DNA of 64,000 nucleotides, taken from NCBI GenBank assembly GCA_958299035.1, contig CATQJL010000305.1:72694792-72758791 (forward strand), in the 5' to 3' direction. The DNA is from Cylicocyclus nassatus (lineage: Eukaryota > Nematoda > Chromadorea > Rhabditida > Strongylidae). The notes below the pieces were generated by a model. That model ran no database searches and was not told the DNA's origin. It saw only the letters and a list, made by a program, of their open reading frames with translations. The position numbers and the translations under genes are program-made. Each line of letters begins with the position of its first letter. Positions within the stretch are counted from its first letter, which is position 1. Below, in pieces: positions 1 to 11,274 of the stretch.

Positions 1-767
1 CTCATTAGAGGCGCGATTTGCTCCGATCGCAAACCCACCCCTAAGCAAACCGACGCGCAAAGCTCTAACTCAATGTTCGTTCTCACTAACATTTCTTTCT
101 TCGATCTTTACTATGCTTTTCCGACTATCTTAGAGTGGTCAATAAAAAAGTTTTGTTACAGTTGTGAGAATTTTTGGCTCATATCCATTCTCACTTTATG
201 AACATTGCTGTTACTTAACATTATATGGCCTTGGAGATTTGCTAGCTAATCATTTCGTCACCCTCTTGGCATTTTCCGCTGCACTGCCCTGAAGCTTGAA
301 TATTTCTTTGCTACTTTGCCATTATTTAAGGTAGTTGTGGAGGAGATCGAGGGGAAAAGGAAAAAAAGAAAAATAGAGGATGTATGAAGAAGTGTGGAAG
401 AAGTGGAACTAGCCGGTAGGTAGCAGGCTTCGACTTTTCAAAATGTGTTCGGCGCATGGAGCAAAAAGTAACAAAAGTTTTTGAATTTCTTGTCTTAACC
501 TATATACCATCTGCTCTGAAATGAGCTACAAGGACGGGGGGTTGAAGAAGACATGCCTTTAAGGCAAGTCAACAAGTAAAGCAAATTAAACATGCAAGGC
601 CATCTGAGTATGGGAATGATTTGAGCTTAGAATGCGGATTTTATATGGCATCAAAAAATATGCTTCATTTCGCATGCTTATATTGAATGCTTATATTGTT
701 CCAAAAGTAAACCGTTTTAAGTAAATTAAATTGTTCTTGCTTTTCTAGGAGACCTGGAGTATTATTT
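1..767. other. No gene recognised
   Basis: I see no coding signal, RNA gene or terminal repeat here. The stretch is AT-rich, with short purine-rich runs near 340-400. A TTAA inside GCCTTTAAGGCAAG near 556-570 resembles the right-hand junction of the TTAA MITE at 41.8 kb, but no second end was found. Confidence 0.4.
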
Positions 768-1450
768 GATAGAGCGAAGCAAGCTCTACAAAGCGACCAC
801 CATAGATTTGTCTAAATCGTGATCCAGGTGAAATGTAGATCCAAAAATTTTTTCAACTATTCTAGGAATCGGATCTCCTTTCGAAAAATCCTTACGGGAT
901 TTGACTTGGATATTATACAGCATCCCTTTAACTTGGTTGTTTTATACAGGAGGCACATATTAGTACTTAAAAATGTACTTGGTGGATTTTATCCGGGGCT
1001 CAAAATTGAGTGAGTTAAAGTAGCTCGAAAATGCAAACATGTTACGTTTTGGGGGAAGAGGGTTGATAATAAACTTGGTATTTATTGCGTCACAAACAAA
1101 GGTAAAGTTTTAAAGTTTGTATTTATGTTTATATTTATATTATTATTATCATATTTATTAAGGCCTGCAGTGTACAATGACATATGTGGGAGAGGCTGAA
1201 AGCCGAGTTCGCCACTTTCAGACCATCTCCTTTTCCTCGCTTTCTAAATGCGGAAAAAATCCAGTAAAGGCATATTTGAGTACTACACTGTGTCTCTGCA
1301 TAATGGCTAAGTTTGAGGTTTGTAGGCTTTTTCTTACCAAAAAATCCAATTTTCAGATAAATTTCTTTTAGTTTTTGCTCCAAACATTACCTTGATTATG
1401 ACTTAGGCGGATCTTCAGTGACCTTTTTGTAGAGCTTGCTTCGCTCTATC
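768..1450. repeat. Inverted-repeat-bounded segment
   Basis: A 22-bp sequence at 768-789 is repeated exactly, in reverse complement, at 1429-1450. The similarity extends a few bases outward with one mismatch. Each arm is itself partly palindromic (TAGAGC and GCTCTA flanking a 7-bp centre). The 640 bases between carry no convincing coding region. This fits a MITE or foldback element, but I could not define a target-site duplication, so the class is open. Confidence 0.45.
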
Positions 1451-1658
1451 GAATGGCACCATGTGTTTGCTAGAAAGACAAAAACAGTTTGAATTTTTCA
1501 AAAATACGTTTTATTTCTGGGACAACATAATGAAAATGTTTGCAGTCTCATAATAACCTTCTCGTGTTAAGATAGAGAATGTCGTCCTTCACTTCGTCTG
1601 CCTGCATTTTGGTATTTTGTTCAATCGTCATAACAGGCTTGAGCTCAGGACTTTGCAG

Positions 1659-1925
1659 TCAAGCTTTGAACCGGCTAGCGGACATGGTTTTAGGTGAGCA
1701 ACGCAGTGAAAGCCTCTCCGTAGTTGTCAAAAAGTGTTCCTGTCTGCCTTTATAGTCCGTCCGCATCTTTCGCATTTCATCGCGCGACCACCAGTGTTCT
1801 GTTTTGTTCAAATCACCTGCAAGATAAACTGCAATAGGTAAGCTGAATGCTCTTTTATCTTTGAATCCGGGCATGATAGAATGTGTCAGTAAGTATTGTG
1901 CTCGCCAATCAGATTCTGATTTCAT
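1659..1925 (-). CDS. Candidate coding fragment, duplicated at 6.8 kb
   Basis: An 88-codon open frame on the minus strand. Its first ~30 residues (starting near ESDWRAQYLLTHSI) are matched by translated plus-strand sequence at about 6780-6868, with conservative replacements such as A/T, M/V and K/E. That pattern suggests once-coding sequence rather than a random frame. A pyrimidine tract and a TTGCAG acceptor lie near 1813, so the downstream half (DLNKTEHWWSRDE) may be a separate exon. I do not recognise the family. Being present in two inverted copies, it may belong to a repeat or a duplicated gene fragment rather than a working gene. Confidence 0.3.
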   Translation of the reverse strand: MKSESDWRAQYLLTHSIMPGFKDKRAFSLPIAVYLAGDLNKTEHWWSRDEMRKMRTDYKGRQEHFLTTTERLSLRCSPKTMSASRFKA

Positions 1926-2003
1926 TGACCTAACGTTTCGAGTGTCATTCGTAAATCAAGGCCTTTTATGTGCGTCACTAAGCCCAAATAATGATATGAA
2001 TGG
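1847..2003 (+). repeat. Dispersed repeat, copy 1 (continuous)
   Basis: Sequence from about 1847 to 1950 matches the reverse complement of 6749-6862. Sequence from about 1958 to 2003 matches the reverse complement of 6480-6525. In this copy the two blocks are adjacent. In the second copy about 220 bases separate them, so one copy has gained or lost an internal segment. Confidence 0.7.
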
Positions 2004-2250
2004 AGCTAAGTCACTACTTACAGACAAGCATTTTGTACGGCTTGTTCAGTACTGTGTATTTGCTGCCACGCGGGACTTCTTCGGGCTTGGTTTGGGGCAC
2101 AGTGGACTGCGACACCTCAAACTTAAGTAAATGAACTTCATTTTGCAATACTAAACGATCTACACAAAAGTATGACTACCAAACAAATGCAAATTACGAT
2201 TACCAAGCAAATACTATTATGGAATTCAAGTATTCTGTGTGAGATACGTT

Positions 2251-2330
2251 CTGTGGAACTGTGATAAAACCTGTGACACTGTGATAGAGTCTGTGACACT
2301 GTGATAGATTCTTTGGGACTGCGATGTGAA
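2251..2330. repeat. 20-bp tandem repeat, four units
   Basis: Four consecutive 20-bp units of the type CTGTGACACTGTGATAGANT, starting at 2251, 2271, 2291 and 2311. The middle two units differ only at their last bases; the outer two are more diverged. No gene overlaps it convincingly. Confidence 0.85.
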
Positions 2331-2370
2331 GCAATAGAGAAAAAGCAGGCAACAAATAATAAATGAAAAA

Positions 2371-2442
2371 AACATAAAAGCAAGAAGGCAAGCATGGCAG
2401 CTAAGGAACATAAAAGCAACTGAAGGCAAGCATGGCAGCTAA
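2371..2442. repeat. 34-36 bp tandem duplication
   Basis: Two near-identical units beginning AACATAAAAGCAA and ending GCATGGCAGCTAA at 2371-2404 and 2407-2442. The second has two extra bases. It lies just beyond the 3' side of the minus-strand gag remnant. Confidence 0.8.
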
Positions 2443-2689
2443 CTGACATCATCTACTTATACACGTGATGGGACATAAACAAGTGCCAATGCGCTCAAGA
2501 ATCTCCGACGAGCCTACTGATAAGCATAAACATAACATAAGCTGTGAGAAACTGCTGATCGGACGCGCAACGCATCCGTTCTTCGTGCGCGGCGCAGTGA
2601 ATACGAACGCAAAGGGTTCGTATACTCCGGCCTCAGCGTCGAGAAGAGGGACCAGGATCCCCCTTGCTGTGAGTTGATTTTCTGTGATC

Positions 2690-4130
2690 CATCGTTTGCC
2701 CTTTTTCGATTTTCTTCATATCCCTTTTGCACTCCTGATCCGTGCTTGAATTTGTTCGTAGTGCAGGCGTAAGCGCTTGACTTCATCCGGCAGAGTGCAA
2801 ATAGCAGCATGATGGTCGTCTGCCGCTCCTTGTTTGCTGTTCTTGCAATAGAAACTGAAAGTCCGCCTGATGCAGCCATGGAGGTGCCACTCCAAACAAC
2901 GGTGGCATCTTTGTTCGCTGTTAAGTAGAGCCACTCGATCCTTGATGGCTGTCACCCTTGGACAAGCGTCTGAATAGTGGTTACCGTGCTCCTTGCAGAA
3001 CACACACATGGGTAGTCCACTTCCGTTTTCCTTGTCGCCCAGTGTCTTTTCGGGGGCACGAGAAGACTGTATTTGTCGCTGTAGTCTCTCCCGTTCCTCT
3101 GTGTACTCGACGATGAGTTTTTTATACTTCTATTTGGAATCTGCTGTGATCGTCGCTTCCGGGATTGACCGTTTTCGCTTCTGTGCTTCCCTCTGGTCCT
3201 GGATATCTCCCCGTTCATCAATGTCTTCCCCGCGAGCTTGGTTCTTGGGAGCGCGTGTGGCGCGTTTACGAGCTGCGTTTGGCTGAACACTTCCATCCGT
3301 GCTGCTGTCTCGTTGTGACTCTTCTGTGGTGATCGGCCTCGCTCTCGTGATCTTGTCTTCCATTCGCTTCAATATTTTGGCGGTTTCCTTGCTCTTGTTC
3401 AGCTTCTTCTTTAATCTGTGATGTTAAGCGCAACTCCGTTTCGAGTGCTGCGACGGCGTTGTACATCTCCCGGAGCATCTGGCAATCGCTCTCCTTACCT
3501 TTTCTTATCTCTTGTTCGACTTCGTATACTTTCTTTGCTTCATCGTCGAGGAGAGCGTCGTAATCTGTGCGTATTCTTTGTAGAATCGGTCCAATCGAGT
3601 CCTTTTTGTATTTTCGAAAAACTTGCTGTGGTTGTGGGTATTCATAATCCGTGGAGCTGTGGGTACCATGATCACAGTTTGTTCCAGCTCGTCCAGGAAC
3701 ATGACTCGGTCAATTTCCTCAGCTTCGCACTGTGCAAGATGTTTCCCAGCTCTTTTGCTTGAGAGCAATGAGCTCCAGCTTTGCCTGTGCTAGCCGATCA
3801 TCAAATTCGCTGCATTTGTCACCACAGAACTGTATTTTTTGCTGAATCTGTGCTTTTGTTTATTTTGATGGTGACTACTCGATAATGAAAGTCTTTCTCT
3901 CTTCTGCCTTCACTCTTCTTTCGAGTTCTGCGATCTTGCTTGGGCTCCAGTTTTCCATATTTCCTGTGAAGACACTCATTCTTGACATTCAGCTCTGGAT
4001 TTTTGACACTAATCCACGCGGCTTCGAAAATTTTCCTGGAGCATATCTCGGTTTCATAGGTCAGAATCGTACACTTCACTACATAATCATTTCCGCCACG
4101 TGCCTCAATCTTACGTCGTCTCACGGTGCT
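2690..4130 (-). pseudogene. BEL/Pao-type gag remnant with zinc knuckles
   Basis: A run of minus-strand open frames, broken by frameshifts, reads as a charged, Lys/Arg/Glu-rich, coiled-coil-like protein (about 4124 down to 3010) followed by a cysteine/histidine-rich end (3009 down to 2716). The end holds CVFCKEHGNHYSDAC, then CHRCLEWHLHGC, then a third C/H cluster finishing HHAAIC. In nematode BEL/Pao LTR elements the gag nucleocapsid has this kind of consecutive atypical knuckle cluster, which is why I prefer BEL/Pao over Ty3. No protease, RT or integrase follows on the minus strand below 2690, and no LTR pair was recognised, so this is a gag-only fragment. The frame changes at least four times, so it cannot encode one protein as it stands. 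Confidence 0.6.
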
Positions 4131-4136
4131 GTTTGA

Positions 4137-4814
4137 GTCCCTCGTCTTTTGCTGGCTAAATGTTCGTCTAACCTTACATCATTTCTATCCTTTCTCCGAT
4201 AAAACGGTCTTGAAAAGTCAAAGCTGGTATACCACACCTGCCTTTGCATAATCTCCTACTCTGCCATAGGAAGAAACCATACAATGCTCCATTATGCAAT
4301 CGCTATCATAAAGTCTGTTTCGCACCTACTGCTTCTTTATATCGCATTCCGGGATTTTGATAAGCATCACATCATCCTGCGGTTGGGCTCTATAAATGCA
4401 TGTCTGATTGCCTTGCTAACTTCTTCTGATATTGATATCATTATATCATCTATATATAAATAAAACTCAATCTCTGTAAATTGGTTAGTATGTAAGTATG
4501 TGGCTTATAGACTCCTTTGTTTGTGAACCGATGAGGCTGAAATTTGCTCCCCCATAAATGAGGCCAGGCGCAGAAGATAGGCTACTTTTTGCGACGATTC
4601 ATTGGGTCCTTCTATCGATTTATGTTCATTTGCAACCTAAGTAGAGAAATGAAGCGGCACTGTCATATCATTTTCATCGAATCATGTAGCAAGAGCAGTA
4701 TGTTTCATTCTCCTCTGTCACCAAAGCAGGGTGAAAAGCGTTTGGAAATGTAGGTTCTACTTTCATGTCTTTTGCAAAATACATTGACTTTATGGTGCGA
4801 GTGGCTATAACGCA
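4137..4814. other. No gene recognised
   Basis: AT-rich sequence with a TATATATAAATAAAA-type tract near 4450-4465. No open frame with protein-like composition and no splice-bounded exon was found. Confidence 0.4.
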
Positions 4815-4818
4815 TTAA

Positions 4819-5171
4819 AGGCAGCGTTCAGGCAAGTCTGGACACATGGGGATCTCACGTGGATAGTAGTTTTGGGGCCCTAACTAAGCCACTGCCCAGC
4901 CGGCAGCTCAGACAGTGCTCTAACGGCTGAGATATTCTCCTCGGAACGGACCCCGGGATCGTACTTCGCATGGATTCATGGCGCAAAACTGGGTCCTCGG
5001 GCGAAACTGCCATGGATCCATGCTAACAGTTCCTGGGGTCCACTTTGAAGGCGCATATCTCTGCCGTTAGTGATTTACCTGTGCTGTGGCTTGGGCAGTG
5101 CCTTAGTTAGGGCCCCAAAATTACTTTCCACGTAAAATCCCCATAGGTCCAGATCTGCCTGGGCGCTGCCT
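4819..5171. mobile_element. TTAA-flanked MITE, copy 1
   Basis: The element begins AGGCAGCGTTCAGGC and ends with the inverted counterpart GCCTGGGCGCTGCCT. It is flanked directly by TTAA at 4815-4818 and 5172-5175. The terminal inverted repeats run for roughly 90-130 bases with scattered mismatches (for example a shared GGGGCCCTAACTAAG block). There is no coding capacity. TTAA duplication is the hallmark of piggyBac-type transposition, so a piggyBac-mobilised non-autonomous family is the likeliest class. Two relatives lie at 17058-17512 and 41509-41820. Confidence 0.8.
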
Positions 5172-5175
5172 TTAA

Positions 5176-6474
5176 AAGAACTGTTGTGATGTCAGCGTGA
5201 GCCAATCAATATTCGTCATACTTTTGTTCGCCAAAACAGCGTTCACAAAAGTGAAGGCTTTGAATTTTGTAGTGAACAAATGACTGTAAAAACAGTCAAA
5301 CGATTATCTCATAAGACAGGGAGCGTTAATTCTATGTCATGCACAAAGTGGAGAAAAGGTTATAAAGTATTTACTCTTTGAAACAAAGACAAGACAAGCG
5401 ATAACTCACTTACATTCGCTATAGTTGATCCCTGGGACCAGGAAAGTGCGCGAGTGCAAAATACTGCCGACTCCACAAAAATTGACGGCAAGCAGTGAAC
5501 GAAGATGAAGTAGCCGGTTAGCGGCAGTGTCACAAAAAATGATCCTCATAATAACAATGAGCGCTGCTATCAATTAACTCGCGCTGCTTGCTTAGGTTTT
5601 GCATGTTGAACTTGATTTGGAGAAAGAGAGATATGCTACTGACTAATAAGTGTTCACATTTTGTTTTTGTTCTTTACATAGTTTCTACAATGCCACCGAA
5701 TACCTTATCTTCATTCCCGATCAGTGATCATTCCCGGGCTGGACCGGGCAGATCAGCTAGTCATAGATATAATGAGGCTTCGCAGAGACTCGCACTTGCT
5801 CCTCTATCTATATGCCTTCCTCTTGCTCGCTTGAAATTCATTCTGCAATTCACTTTGCGATGCTGGCCATCATGAACGAATTGTAAACAACTACTCATTC
5901 CATGAGCTTTTCCATGTAGGAGCGGTAAATTGGGAAGAGGAAGTTTTTTTTCTAGAAGATCAAAAGATTCGATCATTTATTGAAGTTATTAATGTCGTGT
6001 AGCTTCCACAAAAAAAGTTACTGTTGTCCCCAACATTTCGAGCAGGAACCTCCTCAAAAAATTGGATGAAACTTTGGCAAATTAATGATCCACGCAAGCA
6101 CTCCTTTTTGGCGCTGATTTTGCGTAAAAATAATTATTTTGCTCATTTTTTTCGACTTAAGCCTATGGTCTGCACATTTACTTGTTAAGCAAATTTACAA
6201 CTTCGCAAAAAGTACAGTCACCGACCCACATTGGTCGGCCAAAAGTCGCGTGGATCCGTTTGACGTGCAGTTTCTGAAGGTTCCAATTATCGTATCGGCT
6301 TGTGCTTTTGCACAGTTTACCTACATGCTGACAAAGTGTTATGACAAAAATTTCAGTTCAAAATCTTGGCTACAACACGCTCTATGAATTTCGTGACAGG
6401 CAGAGACAGGCAGATATACACCCAGACAAACAGACAGACGCTTAGCGCTTTTTGTTAAGTAATGATATCAAATT
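5176..6474. other. No gene recognised
   Basis: Only short open frames of uneven composition, no splice-bounded exon and no repeat pair. Around 6395-6440 there is a short CAGACAGGCAGA-like simple-sequence patch. Confidence 0.4.
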
Positions 6475-6479
6475 TCATA

Positions 6480-6862
6480 CCATTCATATCATTATGTGGG
6501 CTTAGTGACGCACATAAAAGGCCTTCACTCACTGAATGACACTCAGTGACGTCCGTTACCATCACATGTGCGGGCTTGTCGCTAGCTGGTGGAATTGAGA
6601 TTTGTTCGTTTTTTAGCTTTGAGGTCTCATGGCTGTGAGTCTCAAACTACATCTAGACTGACACAGTGGGAAGAGGCGCTTGAGGGCTTGGTGAGCAAAT
6701 CAAAAAGCCTACAATCCGTTTTCAGACCTCTGATGATGACGCCGATGTCGAAATGTTAGGTCAATAAATTCTCCACCTCAGAATCTGATTGGCGAACACA
6801 ATACTTTCTGACACATTCTATCGTGCCCAAACTCGAAGATAAAAAAGCATTTAACTTACTTA
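6480..6862 (-). repeat. Dispersed repeat, copy 2 (split)
   Basis: Inverted relative of 1847-2003. The matching blocks are 6480-6525 and about 6749-6862. The 220 bases between them have no counterpart in copy 1. The two copies face each other across the gag remnant and the TTAA MITE, about 4.5 kb apart. Confidence 0.7.
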
Positions 6863-7105
6863 CTGATGGACCGCCACACATGCTCTTGCTGGTGCGCGAA
6901 GCAGTCTCGCTTTGACAGAAGATTGTAGAGCTACGACAATTCTTCCGCTTTCTTCGAAGGTGCAAGAAGACGAACACTATACCGGCATTCAAATCAAGGA
7001 AGAAGATTGGACTAACTCGTGGAGTGTCTGATAATGATCCAAGAGTACGAAAGATTTACCGGTCGATATTGAGCATTATCATCAAAGAGGAGGAACATGC
7101 TCAGA
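6780..7105 (+). pseudogene. Coding-like fragment of unknown family
   Basis: Plus-strand translation from 6780 matches the minus-strand fragment at 1925 downward for about 30 residues. After a stop near 6918 a second frame stays open for over 50 codons to about 7105, with a basic, helix-like composition (for example KIVELRQFFRFLRR). A GT...AG pair, GTGCGCGAAG to TTTGACAG, brackets the stop and would join the frames, but it is only about 27 bases long, below normal nematode intron length. This may therefore be a decayed repeat-encoded protein rather than a gene. I do not recognise it. Confidence 0.25.
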
Positions 7106-7109
7106 CACC

Positions 7110-7729
7110 GCGGACGAGCCGCAGCCCCAAAAAGGCCTTTCCGGCCCGTCCGCGGCCTTAATTTGTGGACGTGGCCGGAGTACGGCCGAGTCGCGGCCCT
7201 TAATTCATGTCAACATCATTGCCTCGACAGAGCCGCGGCCTTAATGATGGGGGTAGAGCATTGCAGCGGCTGAGTGCGGACCAAAATCTCTATAATGAAA
7301 CTCCGGTCGAACGGCGGCTCATGTCCGGCTCGGCCGCTCCCAGCATCTGAGCGTGAAGAATACTTGGTCAGGCTGCCCTCAGTGTCTATAGCTTTGGGTG
7401 TCTTTCCAGTCTCCAAGGCGGGAAGAAGATCAATATGTTGTACAATCTTAGATAGCATCTTGTGTTGTCCAATTCTGAAATTGGACTTGGTTTCCGAAGC
7501 CGCTTAGGTGGCTTTTGTTTTTTTACTGTGTATTTTTTGTGTGCCAGTGAATGAAACAGTTCTATTACATCCAAGCTAGAATGAACTAGACGGCCTGAAC
7601 AGCCAGCTTCGGCTGAGCCAAGGCCTAAAAGCGGACGAGCCGAGGCTGCCGGCCGAGCCGCGGCCCATTCTCTGGCCGGGCCGCGGACGCTGCGAAATTC
7701 CAGCAGGAAAAAGGCCGTGGCTCGTCCGC
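7110..7729. repeat. GC-rich motif cluster, possible TIR element
   Basis: The 11-mer GCGGACGAGCC occurs at 7110-7120 and 7631-7641, and inverted at 7719-7729. It is embedded in GC-rich GGCCGAGCCGCGGCC-like blocks that contrast with the AT-rich surroundings. The outermost copies are inverted and each lies beside AAAAAGGCC or its complement, which suggests terminal inverted repeats of an element of about 620 bp. I could not define a target duplication. Confidence 0.4.
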
Positions 7730-7745
7730 TCCCAATGTCTAAGTG

Positions 7746-8510
7746 TATTGTATAATTGCATTTTGAAATGTAATGCAAAAGAATTAGCATGTAAACGACT
7801 TTTGCTAGACGTGACTTGGAAGAGGATTGAGGACGAATCGCGCAAGATATGGGACTTGACATTTTCTCCAGTGAAAACATCGGTCCCTCAGTTTATCGCA
7901 AGGTCGTAGCAAACTTGTACCGCTTACGTTATTCTGCGACGTCGAGTCAGAAACAATAGCGACTCTCACATAACCATGCACAACTTACTAGAAATTCTTT
8001 ACCAACAATGCCGTTCCCTCGATCTTTTTATAGAGAACCCGAACCTACCCTAGATGCTGACAACAGATTCCGAATTCTTTCAATGGGAATCCATAAAGTC
8101 TTGAAAAGGTTCGAACACAACCGCAAGACTAACTTGATACCATACGAATGGAAGGGTTAGAAGAGTTACGTCAATCCGCTGAAAAAATTTCATCCAAATA
8201 TCTGTGAGCGACAAAGGGGCGAATTTGTCGTGATGCCGCATTCTGTTCAAGATTACGGTAATTTTTTGGGGCCTTCTGCTTTTGATTTCGAAAGTGAATG
8301 GATCACGATGAAATAGCAGTCATTACACAGTAAAATACAATACGTAAATATATGCGGATTCGAAATTTTTTTCTGGAATAATTCTATACTCTAAAAGTGA
8401 AGATGAACACGTTATCAACGTATTAGTTCTTGTAATTCCCAAAAATTTCCTCGGAAATCCTTATGGCACACATCTCCGCTCTTGCTAAGAACTATAATTT
8501 AGTCCTAAGC
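7746..8510. other. No gene recognised
   Basis: No open frame, exon or repeat that I can support. It ends at the target-site duplication of the LINE. Confidence 0.35.
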
Positions 8511-8767
8511 AAAGGATTGCCCTACCATTGCCCCCCACAATGGTCGGTCGCCTCATCGTGGAGTGGGAGTGACACTCGGTGTCGAACTGCGATGCACAGC
8601 CGAGTGTATACTCTGGTAGGGCCTCCCAAGCTGTGAAGGAGTTCGACGTTTCCGGTTTCGGCCGGATGCCTAGCTAAGAACTGGCCACGCCAGATCCTCC
8701 GCCGTCTGGCTTCTTCTGGTCGCTAGGCGGTTCTCCCCGCTCCAAGTCCGAGGTCAGCGATCGCCCC

Positions 8768-9718
8768 GTGGAAATCAAGAGTAGGCCAAGTAAGTCTGCT
8801 CTTGTAGGGGAACAAATCATATTACTCAGTCAGCAAGAAGATATAGAAAAAACCCTGCACATCGGATCCCACCTACGGCGCCGGGCGGTGCAAGAAAGAT
8901 GTCAGGGTGGGCGTCGGAACGAAAACGGCAACCATCTCGTTGGGCTTCTCTCCGCCGCACGAACTCTTCTATGGAAATTCCATCTTCATGAAGAAAGAAC
9001 ATGGGAATCGCCCAACGGAACGATTCACGCGAAGATCGACCACATTCTCACCAACCGAAGGTGGAGCTTGCTCGATGTCTCAGTAGTTCCATCCTTCTGC
9101 AGTGGCTGCGATCACCGCCTCCTTCGAGCGAAGGTACGATTCAGTCGAAGGCGGGAAAAGAAGGTCTGCCACAGTACCGCAAGAAGGAAGAATGTCGTTT
9201 ATGACGGTAACAGGGTGAAAAAGCTCATATCAAGTTGTGACTGGCCCATCGAGGAGGACCCAACGTACGACTACGACCGGCTTCTGAAAGGATTGCGAGC
9301 CTGCGGAGAGTGCGCCTCAGTGACTTCCGAAAAGAGCGTGGAACGCATTCCGAATACCACCAAGGAAATGCTCGAAAGAAGAAGATTTCTGAGGCAGGAT
9401 TCGAATGCAACCCATCTCGAGCGACTGATGCCGACGCCAGTTGCAGAACAGCTTTGCAGGAGGATCTCAGGAAATACAGGCAAGCCAAGATACTGGAAGC
9501 AGCGAAGGAAGCGAAGTCTCAAGAAGTGCCGAAGGGACCTCTGTGAATATCACGTACCGCTGGCTGCACTATTAAAAAGACCGGACTCCGACTTCTTCCC
9601 GATACAAGATGGAATCTATCGCGAAGAACTTCTATACCAATCTCTTCCGCTCATCAACACCCGTGCCAATGCCCGTCGTTTCCACTGGAGAAGTACCACC
9701 ACAAATTCTACCTGCTGA
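8768..9718 (+). pseudogene. LINE endonuclease C-terminal part and linker
   Basis: A 316-codon open frame. About residues 85-130 carry the apurinic endonuclease C-terminal signatures: TWESPNGTIHAKIDHILTNR, followed by a SDHR-type site written here as GCDHRLLRAKVRFSRR. In intact elements the N-terminal catalytic region, with its metal-binding Glu and Asp residues, lies upstream. That region is absent or unrecognisable, so the nuclease could not work. The following basic linker leads toward the RT. The frame ends in a stop at 9716-9718 and the protein continues in another frame, so this is one fragment of a disrupted single ORF. The first ATG is probably not the original start. Confidence 0.7.
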
Positions 9719-9879
9719 AGTGCGCGCAGCGATTCAGACCATGTAGACGACCAGCTCCAGGACCAGACCATCTTTCCGTCGAATTTCTGCGAGCCGGAGG
9801 ACAACGTCTACACGAGATTCTCGCGTCGCACCTAACATCTTACCTTCAGAAGGAAAGGAAACCCGACCAGTGGAAAACG

Positions 9880-10711
9880 TCAAGAACCGTCCTTCTTTTC
9901 AAGAAGGGTGAACGGAAGGATCTTCGGAACTATCGTCCAACATGCCTGCTGAGTGTGCTGTACAAGCTCTTCACGAAGATTATCCTCGCTCGCATATCTA
10001 GGATACTGGATGAAGCTCAACCCCAAGAACAAGCTGGATTTCGCAAAAGATTCAGCTGCATGGACCACATCCAGACGGTTTCGAGGGTCATAGAAGTCTG
10101 CCAGGAGTACCGACTGCCTCTCGTCCTAACCTTCGTCGACTACGAAAAAGCCTTTGACAGCGTCGAAACCAACGCCATCCTGTCAGCGCTAGTCGATAAG
10201 GAGTGGACCCAGCTTACGTGAGGACATTAGCCGACTGTTACAAGGACTGTAGAACGACGATGCAGCTGTTCCATAGCCCCCTGACCATCCCAATTGGAAA
10301 GGGGTTCCGACAAGGCGACACAATCTCACCGAGCTGTTCACCGCGGCCCTGCAGTGGGTGATGAAGTCACTGGACTGGGACGAGAGAGGCATACGAGTTG
10401 ATGGGAGATTCCTGTCGAACATTCGTTTTGCGGACAACATCGTTCTCTTTTCGAGCAGTATCACTGAAGCAGAGACGATGCTGAAGGAACTGAACGAAGT
10501 AGGGAAGAAGATCGGATTGCGAATAAATTGGAAGAAGACTCAAATCGTGAAGAGCGCCCTTTGTGAAGATGCAGAAATGGAATCGGAAGGCACCCCCATC
10601 ATGGAAATATCTTCTAACGTGTATTTCGGACGTTCGATGAACATGGAGGACGACTTGAAGGAAGAACATAACAGGAGAAGAAGAACCCTTGGGCCGCCTT
10701 CGGGCCTCTGA
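9880..10711 (+). pseudogene. LINE reverse transcriptase, broken
   Basis: RT blocks appear in order but in shifted frames. KGERKDLRNYRPTCLLSVLY lies near 9905-9965. FRKRFSCMDHIQTVSRVIEV and the catalytic-A block LTFVDYEKAFDSVETNAIL lie in the 9955-10221 frame. A conserved GKGFRQGDTISP-like stretch lies near 10299-10330. The catalytic-C block at about 10426-10446 reads FADNIVLF, where active elements have FADD, so the second catalytic Asp is Asn. Frameshifts near 10200 and 10340 separate the blocks. Enzyme function is lost. Confidence 0.75.
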
Positions 10712-10728
10712 AGGAAGCCACGGAACAA

Positions 10729-11274
10729 TTGACGGACCCGGAGCTTCGTGCCCACCTGTTCGACTCAACCGTTCTCCTGGCGCTTTGTTACGCAGCTGAG
10801 ACTTGGGCTGACACCGTAGCCACTTCGAAAGCTTTAAGGACCACCCACAGAGCGCTAGAGCGTAGTCTTCTTAAGATGACCCAACACAAACTACATTTTG
10901 TCGGACTTCGCAGTACGGATATGAGAAGAATGTCCCGTCTTCTTGACCCAGCGGATTTCGTTGCGAAAGCGAAGCATCGATGGGCCGATCACATTATGAG
11001 AAGAACAGACGACAGATGGACACTAAGAACAACGGAGTGGATTCCTCGCGAAGCAAAACGTCCCCGAGGAAGACCTCCAACGAGATGGGCAGACGTGTTC
11101 GTGGAATGGACGGACCAGCTGAGAAATCAGCTGGATACGATTATTGCACTTGGAACTCGTGGACGCAGCCACCGACGACGACCAAGAAGATCGTGGATGT
11201 CCAAAGCGAGAGACAAGTATCAATGGGAACTTCTTTGCTGGGGCCCGCACGTGCCGGGCCATCTAAGTATCTAA
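10729..11274 (+). pseudogene. LINE C-terminal domain
   Basis: A 181-codon frame containing the conserved post-RT region of RTE-type elements: LCYAAETWADTVATSKALRT, KAKHRWADHIMRRTDDRW and AKRPRGRPPTRWADVF (about residues 19-125). The last marks the basic RPRGRPPxRW motif found near the end of many RTE proteins. The frame runs into the octamer tail. An overlapping +1 frame (10980-11348) is a shadow of it. Upstream it is separated from the RT by a frameshift near 10710. Confidence 0.75.
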
